DNA of 64,000 bases from contig NZ_JRUD01000003.1 in NCBI RefSeq assembly GCF_000802425.1, positions 62,001-126,000 of the forward strand, read 5' to 3'. The DNA is from Pseudomonas flexibilis. GTDB lineage: Bacteria > Pseudomonadota > Gammaproteobacteria > Pseudomonadales > Pseudomonadaceae. Position numbers and translations under genes: made by a program. This document shows positions 57,279 through 64,000 of this stretch, one piece after another. The notes under the pieces are model-generated. The model was not told where the DNA came from, did not search any database, and saw nothing but the letters and a program-made list of their open reading frames with translations. Each line of letters begins with the position of its first letter. Position 1 is the stretch's first letter.

Positions 57279-58349
57279 TCAGGCCCAGTTCGCCTTGTCG
57301 TTGACCACATCCAGCAGCTCGCGCAGGCGGCCGTGGTCGCGGGCGTTGAAGGTGAACACCAGGCGCGGCAGGCGGCACAGCTCGGCGTCGTCCTCGTCGG
57401 TCTGGCAACCGTCCTGCTGTTCGAAGCCGCCGCTCAGGCACAGGTCGGCGAACTCCTCGTGCAGGCGGCCCAGCGCCGCGTCGCTCAGGGCGTGGTTCAT
57501 GCGCAGGATGTACTGCCCCTTGAGCCAGCGGCTGGAATGGTAGTTGCCGTAGAAACGGGCGATTTCCTCCACCGCGTCCTCGGCACTGTGCACCAGGCGC
57601 ATCAGGTGCATGTCGCTGGGCAGGATGTAGCGATGCCCCAGCAGCTGGCGCTGCATGAAGCCCATGGCGTCCTGCCAGTAGGTACCGCCCGGCTCGTCGA
57701 GCAGGATCACCGGCACCAACGGGCTCTTGCCGGTCTGGATCAGGGTGAGCACCTCCAGCGCCTCGTCCAGGGTGCCGAAGCCGCCGGGGCAGAGCACCAG
57801 TGCATCGGCTTCCTTGACGAAGAACAGCTTGCGGGTGAAGAAGAAGTGGAACGACAGCAGGTTGTCGGTGCCATCCACCGTAGCGTTGGCGTGCTGCTCG
57901 AAGGGCAGGGTGATGTTCAGGCCAATGCTGTTTTCCAGCCCGGCGCCCTCATGGGCAGCGGCCATGATGCCGCCGCCGGCGCCGGTGATCACCATCAGGT
58001 CGCGCTTGGCCAGCAGCTCGCCCAGCTTCACCGCCAGGGCGTACAGCGGGTGGTCGACCGGCGTGCGCGCCGAGCCGAACACGGTGACCTTGCGGCGTCG
58101 CTTGAACTTGTCCAGCACGCTGAACGAGCGCTCCAGCTCACGCAGCGTCTGGGCCATGATCTTGGCGTCCCAGCGGTTGCGGTCGGCCTGCGCCATGCGC
58201 ATCACGGTGGTGAGCATGCCCTTGTACAGCTCCAGGTTGGGACTGGACTCGGGCACGATCAGGCGGGTCAGTTCATCCACCTTGGCACTCAGGTCGATGC
58301 CGCTGGCGCGGAACGGGCGGGACAGGTAATCGTCCGATTCGAAAGCCAT
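57279..58349 (-). CDS. LOG-family Rossmann protein (lysine-decarboxylase-like)
   Basis: 356 aa. The catalytic/binding motif is VLCPGGFGTLDEALEVLT, with an upstream Rossmann TVFGSARTPVDHPL. An extra N-terminal ~90 residues and a C-terminal extension make it longer than minimal LOG enzymes, which release cytokinin-type bases from their ribotides. In P. aeruginosa a similar gene is found near nadE. The exact substrate is unknown; 'lysine decarboxylase' would be misleading. Confidence 0.88.
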   Translation of the reverse strand: MAFESDDYLSRPFRASGIDLSAKVDELTRLIVPESSPNLELYKGMLTTVMRMAQADRNRWDAKIMAQTLRELERSFSVLDKFKRRRKVTVFGSARTPVDHPLYALAVKLGELLAKRDLMVITGAGGGIMAAAHEGAGLENSIGLNITLPFEQHANATVDGTDNLLSFHFFFTRKLFFVKEADALVLCPGGFGTLDEALEVLTLIQTGKSPLVPVILLDEPGGTYWQDAMGFMQRQLLGHRYILPSDMHLMRLVHSAEDAVEEIARFYGNYHSSRWLKGQYILRMNHALSDAALGRLHEEFADLCLSGGFEQQDGCQTDEDDAELCRLPRLVFTFNARDHGRLRELLDVVNDKANWA

Positions 58350-58382
58350 TGAAACTCTCCGTTGCGAATTCGGGTGGGGCCG

Positions 58383-59786
58383 TTAAAGGGCGATGCGGTC
58401 GCCGGGTTCGGGAATGCTGGCCTCCCAGCCCAGGCGATGACGCAGCGCGCCCTGTAGGGCCAGCATCTTTTCCAGCTCGCCGTGCACCAGGTGCAGTTCC
58501 GGCCGCTGGCTGAAATGGCTGGCCCAGTTCAGCAGTTGCGACTGGCCGGCGTGGGCGGAGAAGCCGCCCAGGGTGTGTACCTTGGCCTTGACCATGATTT
58601 GCTGGTGCAGCAGGCGCACGCGGTCGGCGCCGTCGACGATGGCGCGACCCAGGGTGCCGCGCGCCTGGAAGCCGGTGAACACCACGTGGCATTCCGGGCG
58701 CCAGAGGTTGTGCTTGAAGTGGTGCAGGATGCGTCCGCCGTTGCACATGCCGCTGCCGGCGATGATGATCGCGCCGCTGGTCACTCGGTTGATGGCCATG
58801 GACTCCTCGGGCGTGGCCGTCGAGCGCAGGATCGGCAGCAGATCGGCGACCTTGTGCACGCCCATGCCACGCAGGCGCTCCAGTTCTACGGGGTCGAGCT
58901 GTTCGAGGTAGCGACTGTAGATGGCGTTGGCGCGGATCGCCATCGGGCTGTCGAGGAACACCGCCTGCTGCGGCAGGCGGCCTTCGTGGTAGAAGCGCCC
59001 CAGGTGGTAGATCAGGTCCTGGGTGCGGCCGATGGCGAAGGCCGGGATCAGCACGTTGCCGCCATCCTTGTGGGCCTGTTGCAGGACGCCGAGAAATTCT
59101 TCGAGCGTGTCGTCGCTGCAGCGGTGGTCGCGGTCGCCGTAGGTGGACTCCATCAGCAGCACGTCGGCCTGTTCGAGAACCGCCGGGCTGCGCATCAGCG
59201 GCGTGCAGTCGTTGCCCAGGTCGCCGGAGAACACCAGGCGCCGAGTGCGGCCCAGGTCGTTGACATCCAGCTGGACGATGGCCGAGCCGAGGATGTGGCC
59301 GGCGTCGTGAAAGGTCAGGCGCACGCCGGGCACCACCTCCTCGCTCTGCTGGTAGCTCAGCGGGCGGCACTGGCGCAGCACCTGGTCGGCGTCATCGCCG
59401 GTGTACAGCGGGGCGATGGGCTTCTGGCCGCGCCGGGCGCGCCACTTGTTCTCCCACTCGGCGTCCTTTTCCTGCAGGTGCGCGGCATCGTGCAGCATCA
59501 GCTCAAGCAGCGCGCAGCTGGCCTCGGTGGCGAAGATCGGGCCGCGATAGCCTTCCTTGGTCAGGCGCGGCAGCAGTCCGCTATGGTCGATATGGGCGTG
59601 GGAAATCACCACCGCGTCGATGTCTTTCGGACGAAAGGGAAAGGCTCGCCGGTTGTTGCTTTCCTCCTCGCGCCTGCCCTGGTGCATGCCGCACTCAAGC
59701 AGGACACGCTTGCCTTCGTGGGTTTCCAGCAGGTAGCAGGAACCGGTGACCTGCCGGATGGCGCCGAGAAAACTGAGTAAAGCCAT
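58383..59786 (-). CDS. Beta-CASP metallo-beta-lactamase-fold nuclease
   Basis: 467 aa. SHAHIDHSGLLPRL is the zinc motif (H-x-H-x-D-H), HDAGHILGSA the second metal site, FSGDLGN the third. The beta-CASP cap and the C-terminal GGFSAHAGQSQLL motif follow. These enzymes are RNA processing nucleases of the CPSF/RNase J superfamily. The gene is 33 bp upstream of the LOG gene on the same strand, so they are likely one unit. No signal peptide. RNA substrate unknown. Confidence 0.9.
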   Translation of the reverse strand: MALLSFLGAIRQVTGSCYLLETHEGKRVLLECGMHQGRREEESNNRRAFPFRPKDIDAVVISHAHIDHSGLLPRLTKEGYRGPIFATEASCALLELMLHDAAHLQEKDAEWENKWRARRGQKPIAPLYTGDDADQVLRQCRPLSYQQSEEVVPGVRLTFHDAGHILGSAIVQLDVNDLGRTRRLVFSGDLGNDCTPLMRSPAVLEQADVLLMESTYGDRDHRCSDDTLEEFLGVLQQAHKDGGNVLIPAFAIGRTQDLIYHLGRFYHEGRLPQQAVFLDSPMAIRANAIYSRYLEQLDPVELERLRGMGVHKVADLLPILRSTATPEESMAINRVTSGAIIIAGSGMCNGGRILHHFKHNLWRPECHVVFTGFQARGTLGRAIVDGADRVRLLHQQIMVKAKVHTLGGFSAHAGQSQLLNWASHFSQRPELHLVHGELEKMLALQGALRHRLGWEASIPEPGDRIAL

Positions 59787-59922
59787 GATGTGAACCTATT
59801 CCTTGCCTACAGGGTTACAGTCTGTGCGGAGCGAGGCCGGGCGGTCTTGATACATGTCAGCCCCTCCGGCGCGGGCGCCCCTTACACTAACCGAACTTGA
59901 CGAGATGACGGAGCCTGTTGCC

Positions 59923-62331
59923 ATGCATCAACTTCTGCCGAGCCCTGCCGAGCTGGCCGAGCATGCCCGGAACGAGCCGGAATTCGCCCGCTGGAGCGAG
60001 GGTTATGGTCCCTTCACGCACAGCGATGAAACCCGCGCAGCGGCCTTCCGGATGGCCCATCAGCTGGTGCAGGCCGGCCTGCAGCCGGACCTGGCCAGCG
60101 TATACCGGCTGCTGCAGGGCCTGGACCGGCTGAGCGCCGCCGGGCTGTGGCTGGTGGTGCACATGACCTACGCCCGCCGCGTGCGCCTGGACGGTACGCC
60201 GCTGGGCGAGGACGATTTCAAGGCGCAGCCCGAAGGCCATACCGGCGGCGCGCTGAACATGGTGCCGGCCTATGCCGGCTATCTGGGCCTGAACGCGCTG
60301 ACCGGCCAGACCCGCGGCTGGATGATGGGCCAGGGCCACTGCGTGGCCGCCATCGAGGCGATAAACCTGCTGGTGGGCAACCAGCACCCCGAGCAGGCCG
60401 AGCGCTACAGCTTCGACGAGGCGGGCATGAGCCGTCTGGCTGCCGACTTCTACAGCTATGCGCAGACCCCCGAGGGCCTGCCGGGCGTGCCGCTGGGCAG
60501 CCACGTCAACCCGCACACTGCCGGCGGCATCGCCGAGGGCGGCTACCTGGGCTTTGCCGAGCTGCAGTACGCGCACATGCCGCTGCCGGGCGAGACGCTG
60601 GTGACCTTCCTCTCCGACGGCGCCGCCGAAGAGCAGCGCGGCAGCGACTGGATTCCGCGCTGGTGGCGCGCCGAGGACTGCGGCACCGCCCTGCCGGTGA
60701 TGATCGCCAACGGCCGGCGCATCGAGCAGCGCACCGAGCTGGGCACCCACGAGGGCCTGGAAGGCTTCGTCCAGCACCTGCGCCGCTGCGGCTTCGACCC
60801 CATGCGCCTGGACGGCCGCGACCCGGCCGCCTTCGTCTGCACTCTGTGGGAAATGGAGCAGCGCCTGGCGCGCCGCGTGGACGAGAAGAACCGGGGCATC
60901 CTGCGCTACCCGCTGCCGATTCCCTATGCCATCGCCGAAACCACCAAGGGCTTCGGTTTCTACGGCGCGGCCAGCAACGCGGCCCACAACCTGCCGTTGC
61001 CGGGCAACCCATCCCGCGACGAAGCCGCCCGCGCGCTGTTCAACGCGCATGCCGCGCCGCTGCATGTGCCCTTCGACGAGCTGGACCAGGTCCGCGCACT
61101 GTTCGCCGCACGTGGCCAGCGCCCGCTGGAGCGCGACCACGCCCTGGCAGTGCGCCATCCGGCGACCCCGACGATCCCCGAATTGCACTACCGCGACGAC
61201 ACCTGTTCGCCGATGGCCGCGCTGGATCGCTTCTTCGTCGACCTGACCGCCGCCAACCCGCAGCTGCGCCCGCGCGTCGGCAACCCGGACGAGCTGGCCA
61301 GCAACCGCCTGGGCGGTGTGCTCAAGGCGCTCAAGCACCGGGTCAGCGAGCCGGAAGGCGAGCTGGAGGCGGTGGACGGCAAGATCATCACCGCCCTCAA
61401 CGAGGAGGCCGTGGTTTCCGCCTGCCTGGCCAACCAGGGCGGCCTGAACCTGGTGGCCAGCTACGAGGCGTTCTGCGTGAAGATGCTTGGCGCGGTGCGC
61501 CAGAGCCTGATCTATGCGCGCCAGCAGAAGGAAATCGGCCGCCCCGCCGGCTGGCTGGGCTTCCCGGTGGTGGCCACCTCGCACACCTGGGAAAACGGCA
61601 AGAACCAGCAATCGCACCAGGACACCACCTTCTGCGAGGCGCTGCTGGGCGAGATGAGCGACGTGTCCCGAGTGCTGTTCCCGGCCGATCACAACAGCGC
61701 CCTGGCGCTGCTGCCCGGCATCTATCAATCGCGTGGCCAGCTGGCCTGCATGGTCATTCCCAAGCGTGACCGGCCGACCTACTTCAGTCGCGCCCAGGCC
61801 GAGCAGTTGGCCCGTGACGGCGCCATCGTCGTCGAGGAGGTTACCGGCAACGATCCGCTGCTGCTGATTGCCAATGGTAGCTACCAGCTGGGCGAGATGC
61901 TGCGCGCCTGCCAACGCCTCAAGGAAGCGGACTGCGCCTATCGGCTGGTCTATCTGCAGGAACCGGGACGCTTCCGCGCGCCCAGGGATTCCTGGGAACT
62001 GGAGGCCATGGCCGACGCCGAGCTGTTCGAGCAGCTGTTCCCGGAAAGTCACCCGCGGCGCATCCTGCTCACCCACATGCGCCCGGAAGTGGCGCGCGGG
62101 GTACTCTGGCCGCTGTTCCCGGACACCCGCCTGAGCGGCGTGCTGGGCTACCGCAACCGCGGCGGCACCTTCGACGAGCCCGGCATGCTGTTCGCCAACC
62201 GCAGCACCTGGGCCAACGTGCTGGCCTCCTGCGCCCGGGTGCTGAACATGCCGCGTACCGCACTGCTGACCAGCGAGGAAGCGGCGACCCTGGCCGGCAA
62301 GGGCGATCCGCAGGTGCTGCGCCCGAACTGA
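59923..62331 (+). CDS. Divergent phosphoketolase-family (XFP) thiamine-diphosphate enzyme
   Basis: 802 aa from ATG 59923 (GGAG at 59910-59913; an in-frame ATG at 59905 would add six residues). Phosphoketolase landmarks are recognisable: GNPDELASNRLGG, TWENGKNQQSHQDTTF and the C-terminal half. But the classic GHWGT segment, the GPGHGGPA region (here MMGQGHCVAAIEAINLL) and GDGEAETG (here LSDGAAEEQRG) are changed. In WRNDHNGFSHQDP of typical enzymes, the first His corresponds to Lys here. It therefore belongs to a separate branch, which databases sometimes call xylulose-5-phosphate 3-epimerase. The reaction is not certain. Confidence 0.82.
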   Translation: MHQLLPSPAELAEHARNEPEFARWSEGYGPFTHSDETRAAAFRMAHQLVQAGLQPDLASVYRLLQGLDRLSAAGLWLVVHMTYARRVRLDGTPLGEDDFKAQPEGHTGGALNMVPAYAGYLGLNALTGQTRGWMMGQGHCVAAIEAINLLVGNQHPEQAERYSFDEAGMSRLAADFYSYAQTPEGLPGVPLGSHVNPHTAGGIAEGGYLGFAELQYAHMPLPGETLVTFLSDGAAEEQRGSDWIPRWWRAEDCGTALPVMIANGRRIEQRTELGTHEGLEGFVQHLRRCGFDPMRLDGRDPAAFVCTLWEMEQRLARRVDEKNRGILRYPLPIPYAIAETTKGFGFYGAASNAAHNLPLPGNPSRDEAARALFNAHAAPLHVPFDELDQVRALFAARGQRPLERDHALAVRHPATPTIPELHYRDDTCSPMAALDRFFVDLTAANPQLRPRVGNPDELASNRLGGVLKALKHRVSEPEGELEAVDGKIITALNEEAVVSACLANQGGLNLVASYEAFCVKMLGAVRQSLIYARQQKEIGRPAGWLGFPVVATSHTWENGKNQQSHQDTTFCEALLGEMSDVSRVLFPADHNSALALLPGIYQSRGQLACMVIPKRDRPTYFSRAQAEQLARDGAIVVEEVTGNDPLLLIANGSYQLGEMLRACQRLKEADCAYRLVYLQEPGRFRAPRDSWELEAMADAELFEQLFPESHPRRILLTHMRPEVARGVLWPLFPDTRLSGVLGYRNRGGTFDEPGMLFANRSTWANVLASCARVLNMPRTALLTSEEAATLAGKGDPQVLRPN

Positions 62332-62342
62332 TGCACGACCTG

Positions 62343-62363
62343 CAGGAGCGGTCAGCCGCGATG
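62343..62363. repeat. GGAGCGG...CCGCGATG repeat fragment
   Basis: CAGGAGCGGTCAGCCGCGATG, beside the phosphoketolase stop, resembles the GTAGGAGCGG-type repeat at 31312. It fills the 48-bp gap between convergent genes. Confidence 0.5.
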
Positions 62364-62379
62364 CCTTTTGGCCGCGCGG

Positions 62380-62790
62380 CTAACGCCCCTCCTGCCGATC
62401 GGCGCAATCCTCGGCCATGAAGCTTTCGCTGGCCACCGGCCAGTTGCTGCCGTCCTCGCTGAACTGGTAGCGCAGCACGGCGCCGTGGGACAGCAGCAGG
62501 CGGAAGTTGGCATTGGTGCAGACACTGGTCGCCAGCTGGCGCCGCACCGCGGCCGGATTGCGGCGCATCTGTTCGGCATGCGCCGGACGCACACTCAGGT
62601 GGTTGATCAGCGTGCGCCCGTCCACGGTGAAGCCCTGGTCGGTGATGTCCGGACTGATCACCCGCGGTGTGCCCTGGTTGCTGTCGCGGGCAATGCGCTG
62701 CAAATCGCGGATCAGGCGCTCCTCCGCAGGCGTGGCGGCCTGGGCAGGCAACCACGCGGCCAGCAGCAGAACCATCAGCAGGACAGGCAT
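62380..62790 (-). CDS. Small secreted protein of unknown function
   Basis: 136 aa. Signal peptide MPVLLMVLLLAAWLPAQA is cleaved before ATPAEERLIRD. The mature domain contains DLQRIARDSNQGTPR, a pair of cysteines (VCTNANF and AEDCAD) that could form a disulfide, and VRRQLATSVCTN. It is reminiscent of the small QSregVF-type secreted proteins of P. aeruginosa, which I recall only loosely. The ATG at 62790 opens the signal; the frame continues upstream without support. It diverges from the DTW-domain gene. Confidence 0.72.
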   Translation of the reverse strand: MPVLLMVLLLAAWLPAQAATPAEERLIRDLQRIARDSNQGTPRVISPDITDQGFTVDGRTLINHLSVRPAHAEQMRRNPAAVRRQLATSVCTNANFRLLLSHGAVLRYQFSEDGSNWPVASESFMAEDCADRQEGR

Positions 62791-62901
62791 CGCACAGCTC
62801 CTCGACCGGACCCGCTCATTCGACCCGGGCGGACAACGGGCGTTCGGCACCATCTGGTAGACTGCGCGCCCTTCGAACCCAGCGATAGCCGATCCCCACC
62901 C

Positions 62902-63606
62902 ATGCATGCCGTAGCCCGACTGCGTGCCGAGCGCCTGGCGCGCAGCCTGAAACCCTTCGTCGCGCGCGGCTCGCGCATCGAGCGCTGCCCGCGCTGCCGG
63001 GTCGCCCCCGCATACTGCCTTTGTCCCTGGACGCCGCACGTCGCGACCCAGGCCGGCATGTGTCTGGTGATGCACGACATCGAGGCGCTCAAGCCGACCA
63101 ACACCGGCTGGCTGATCGCCGACGTGGTGCCGGACACCTTTGCCTACGGCTGGTCGCGGGTGGACGTGGATGCACGCCTGGAAGCGTTGCTGGCCGATCC
63201 CCAGTGGCAACCCTACGTGGTGTTCCCCGGTGAATATGCCGAGCCGGGCAGGGTGGTCGAGGCGGTGGAGCTGCAGCCCGGCAAGCGACCGCTGTTCATC
63301 CTGCTGGATGCCACCTGGACCGAGGCGCGCAAGATGTTCCGCAAGAGCCCGTATCTGGACCACCTGCCGGTGCTCAGCCTGCAGCCGGAGCAGCTGTCAC
63401 GCTACCGGCTGCGCCGTTCGACGCGCGCGGAGCACCTGTGCACCGCCGAGGTGGCGGCGCTGTGCCTGGAACTGTCCGGGGATTCGGCGGCCGCCGAGGC
63501 GTTGGGCGACCACTTCGAGCTGTTCACCGAGCATTACCTGGCGGCCAAGCATCACCGGGGGGTGAACCCCGATGATGCGTTGCATCGCCGCCTGCGCGAA
63601 CGCTAG
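62902..63606 (+). CDS. tapT: DTW-domain tRNA-uridine aminocarboxypropyltransferase
   Basis: 234 aa. The name-giving motif appears as LLDATWTEARKMFRKS. A zinc-ribbon-like IERCPRCRVAPAYCLCPW precedes it, giving C-x2-C and C-x-C. Family members use SAM to add 3-amino-3-carboxypropyl to uridine in the tRNA variable or D loop (TapT/YfiP type). The C-terminal residues run to a stop shared with the convergent exporter gene. ATG 62902 is the first Met in frame near a spaced promoter region. Confidence 0.85.
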   Translation: MHAVARLRAERLARSLKPFVARGSRIERCPRCRVAPAYCLCPWTPHVATQAGMCLVMHDIEALKPTNTGWLIADVVPDTFAYGWSRVDVDARLEALLADPQWQPYVVFPGEYAEPGRVVEAVELQPGKRPLFILLDATWTEARKMFRKSPYLDHLPVLSLQPEQLSRYRLRRSTRAEHLCTAEVAALCLELSGDSAAAEALGDHFELFTEHYLAAKHHRGVNPDDALHRRLRER

Positions 63607-64000
63607 CGGGCGTCGGCCGTACCGGCGATGGCTTGCTGCGGCTTGTGGTGCGGCCAGAGCTGTGCCAGCAGCATGCCGGCCAGCATGATGGCGGCACCCA
63701 GGTAGCTCTTGAGGGTCAGGCTTTCATCCAGGAACAGCCAGCCGGCAATGGCGGCGAACACCGCCTCCAGTGACAGGATGATGGCCGCGTGGGAGGGAAT
63801 CGCGTCCTTCTGCGCCACCACCTGCAGGGTGTAGCCGACGGCGACCGCGAAGCAGCCGCCATACAGTACGGCCGGCGCGGCGGCGACGATGGATGCCCAG
63901 ACGATCGGCTCCAGCGCCAGGGCCAGCAGCAGGCTGACCACGGCACAGACCAGGAACTGCAGGATGGACAGGCGCAGCGGGTCGTAGCGGCTGGCGAAGA
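63603..64000 (-). CDS. EamA/DMT-family exporter, C-terminal part (cut by window edge)
   Basis: About 132 codons visible. Four hydrophobic helices of the EamA repeat are seen: VVSLLLALALEPIVWASIVA, YGGCFAVAVGYTLQVVAQ, HAAIILSLEAVFAAIAGWLF and LGAAIMLAGMLLAQLW. The pattern LSLEAVFAAIAGWLFLDE is the EamA signature. A metabolite or drug exporter of the ten-helix DMT superfamily. The start lies beyond 64000. The stop overlaps the stop of the DTW gene on the other strand. Confidence 0.85.
   Translation of the reverse strand, partial: FASRYDPLRLSILQFLVCAVVSLLLALALEPIVWASIVAAAPAVLYGGCFAVAVGYTLQVVAQKDAIPSHAAIILSLEAVFAAIAGWLFLDESLTLKSYLGAAIMLAGMLLAQLWPHHKPQQAIAGTADAR

Noticed and set aside
59887-62076. 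729-codon open frame antisense to the phosphoketolase
   Set aside because: Typical GC shadow without domains or ribosome site.

Overview
The window is a 64-kb piece of a high-GC gammaproteobacterial chromosome, almost certainly Pseudomonas. Gene content and local order resemble the P. aeruginosa / P. mendocina side of the genus: rsmC-hprA, olsB-olsA, fumarase next to a ferredoxin reductase, pilS-pilR near nadE, an ANR-type ccoM-like gene, PagL, and Pseudomonas-style REP repeats. It reads as ordinary core chromosome with one scar of a lost island. No CRISPR array, complete prophage or intact insertion sequence was seen.

Region by region: (1) 1-10.4 kb: start of rsmC, hprA, rapA, two tiny charged proteins, a 38-aa CcoM-like cbb3 oxidase subunit under two ANR boxes, a general porin with a candidate Pho box, a lipoprotein and a MalT-type LuxR regulator. 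(2) 10.4-18.8 kb: envelope and lipid genes. A glycosyltransferase / DUF2334 deacetylase / flippase-like operon diverges from olsB-olsA (ornithine lipids). The intergenic region carries four Pho half-sites at 11-bp spacing, which suggests a phosphate-starvation membrane-remodelling locus. acpH and a PF10118 hydrolase follow. (3) 19.0-30.4 kb: a compact alternative chemosensory operon (short MCP, CheY, STAS protein, CheA, MCP, CheW, CheR, CheB, REC-EAL phosphodiesterase, hybrid kinase), without cheD or cheZ. (4) 30.5-42.4 kb: cysZ, a PAS-GGDEF cyclase, a YedK/HMCES homologue lacking its catalytic Cys2, DUF2007, a PlsC-like acyltransferase, an outer-membrane protein behind a sigma-28-like promoter, ferredoxin reductase, class I fumarase, a DJ-1 protein, a DUF2846 lipoprotein and a cardiolipin synthase. 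(5) 42.6-48.4 kb: a P-type ATPase, tRNA-Thr(CGU), then the remains of an island: a truncated integrase, a lipoprotein gene, and a katG pseudogene with a missing 5' end, a 1-bp frameshift and a nonsense codon. (6) 48.5-64 kb: an MFS pump, pagL, an IclR regulator, hsp20 behind a sigma-32-like promoter, pilR/pilS, nadE, a LOG-family protein, a beta-CASP nuclease, a divergent phosphoketolase, a small secreted protein, a DTW-domain tRNA modifier and an EamA exporter cut by the window edge.

Themes linking the genes are envelope remodelling under phosphate limitation (porin, olsBA, glycolipid operon), c-di-GMP and chemosensory signalling (GGDEF, REC-EAL, che operon), and repeat-driven remodelling of gene ends. 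Intergenic DNA is short. The stretches longer than about 150 bp hold REP or inverted-repeat elements or the regulatory sites listed.
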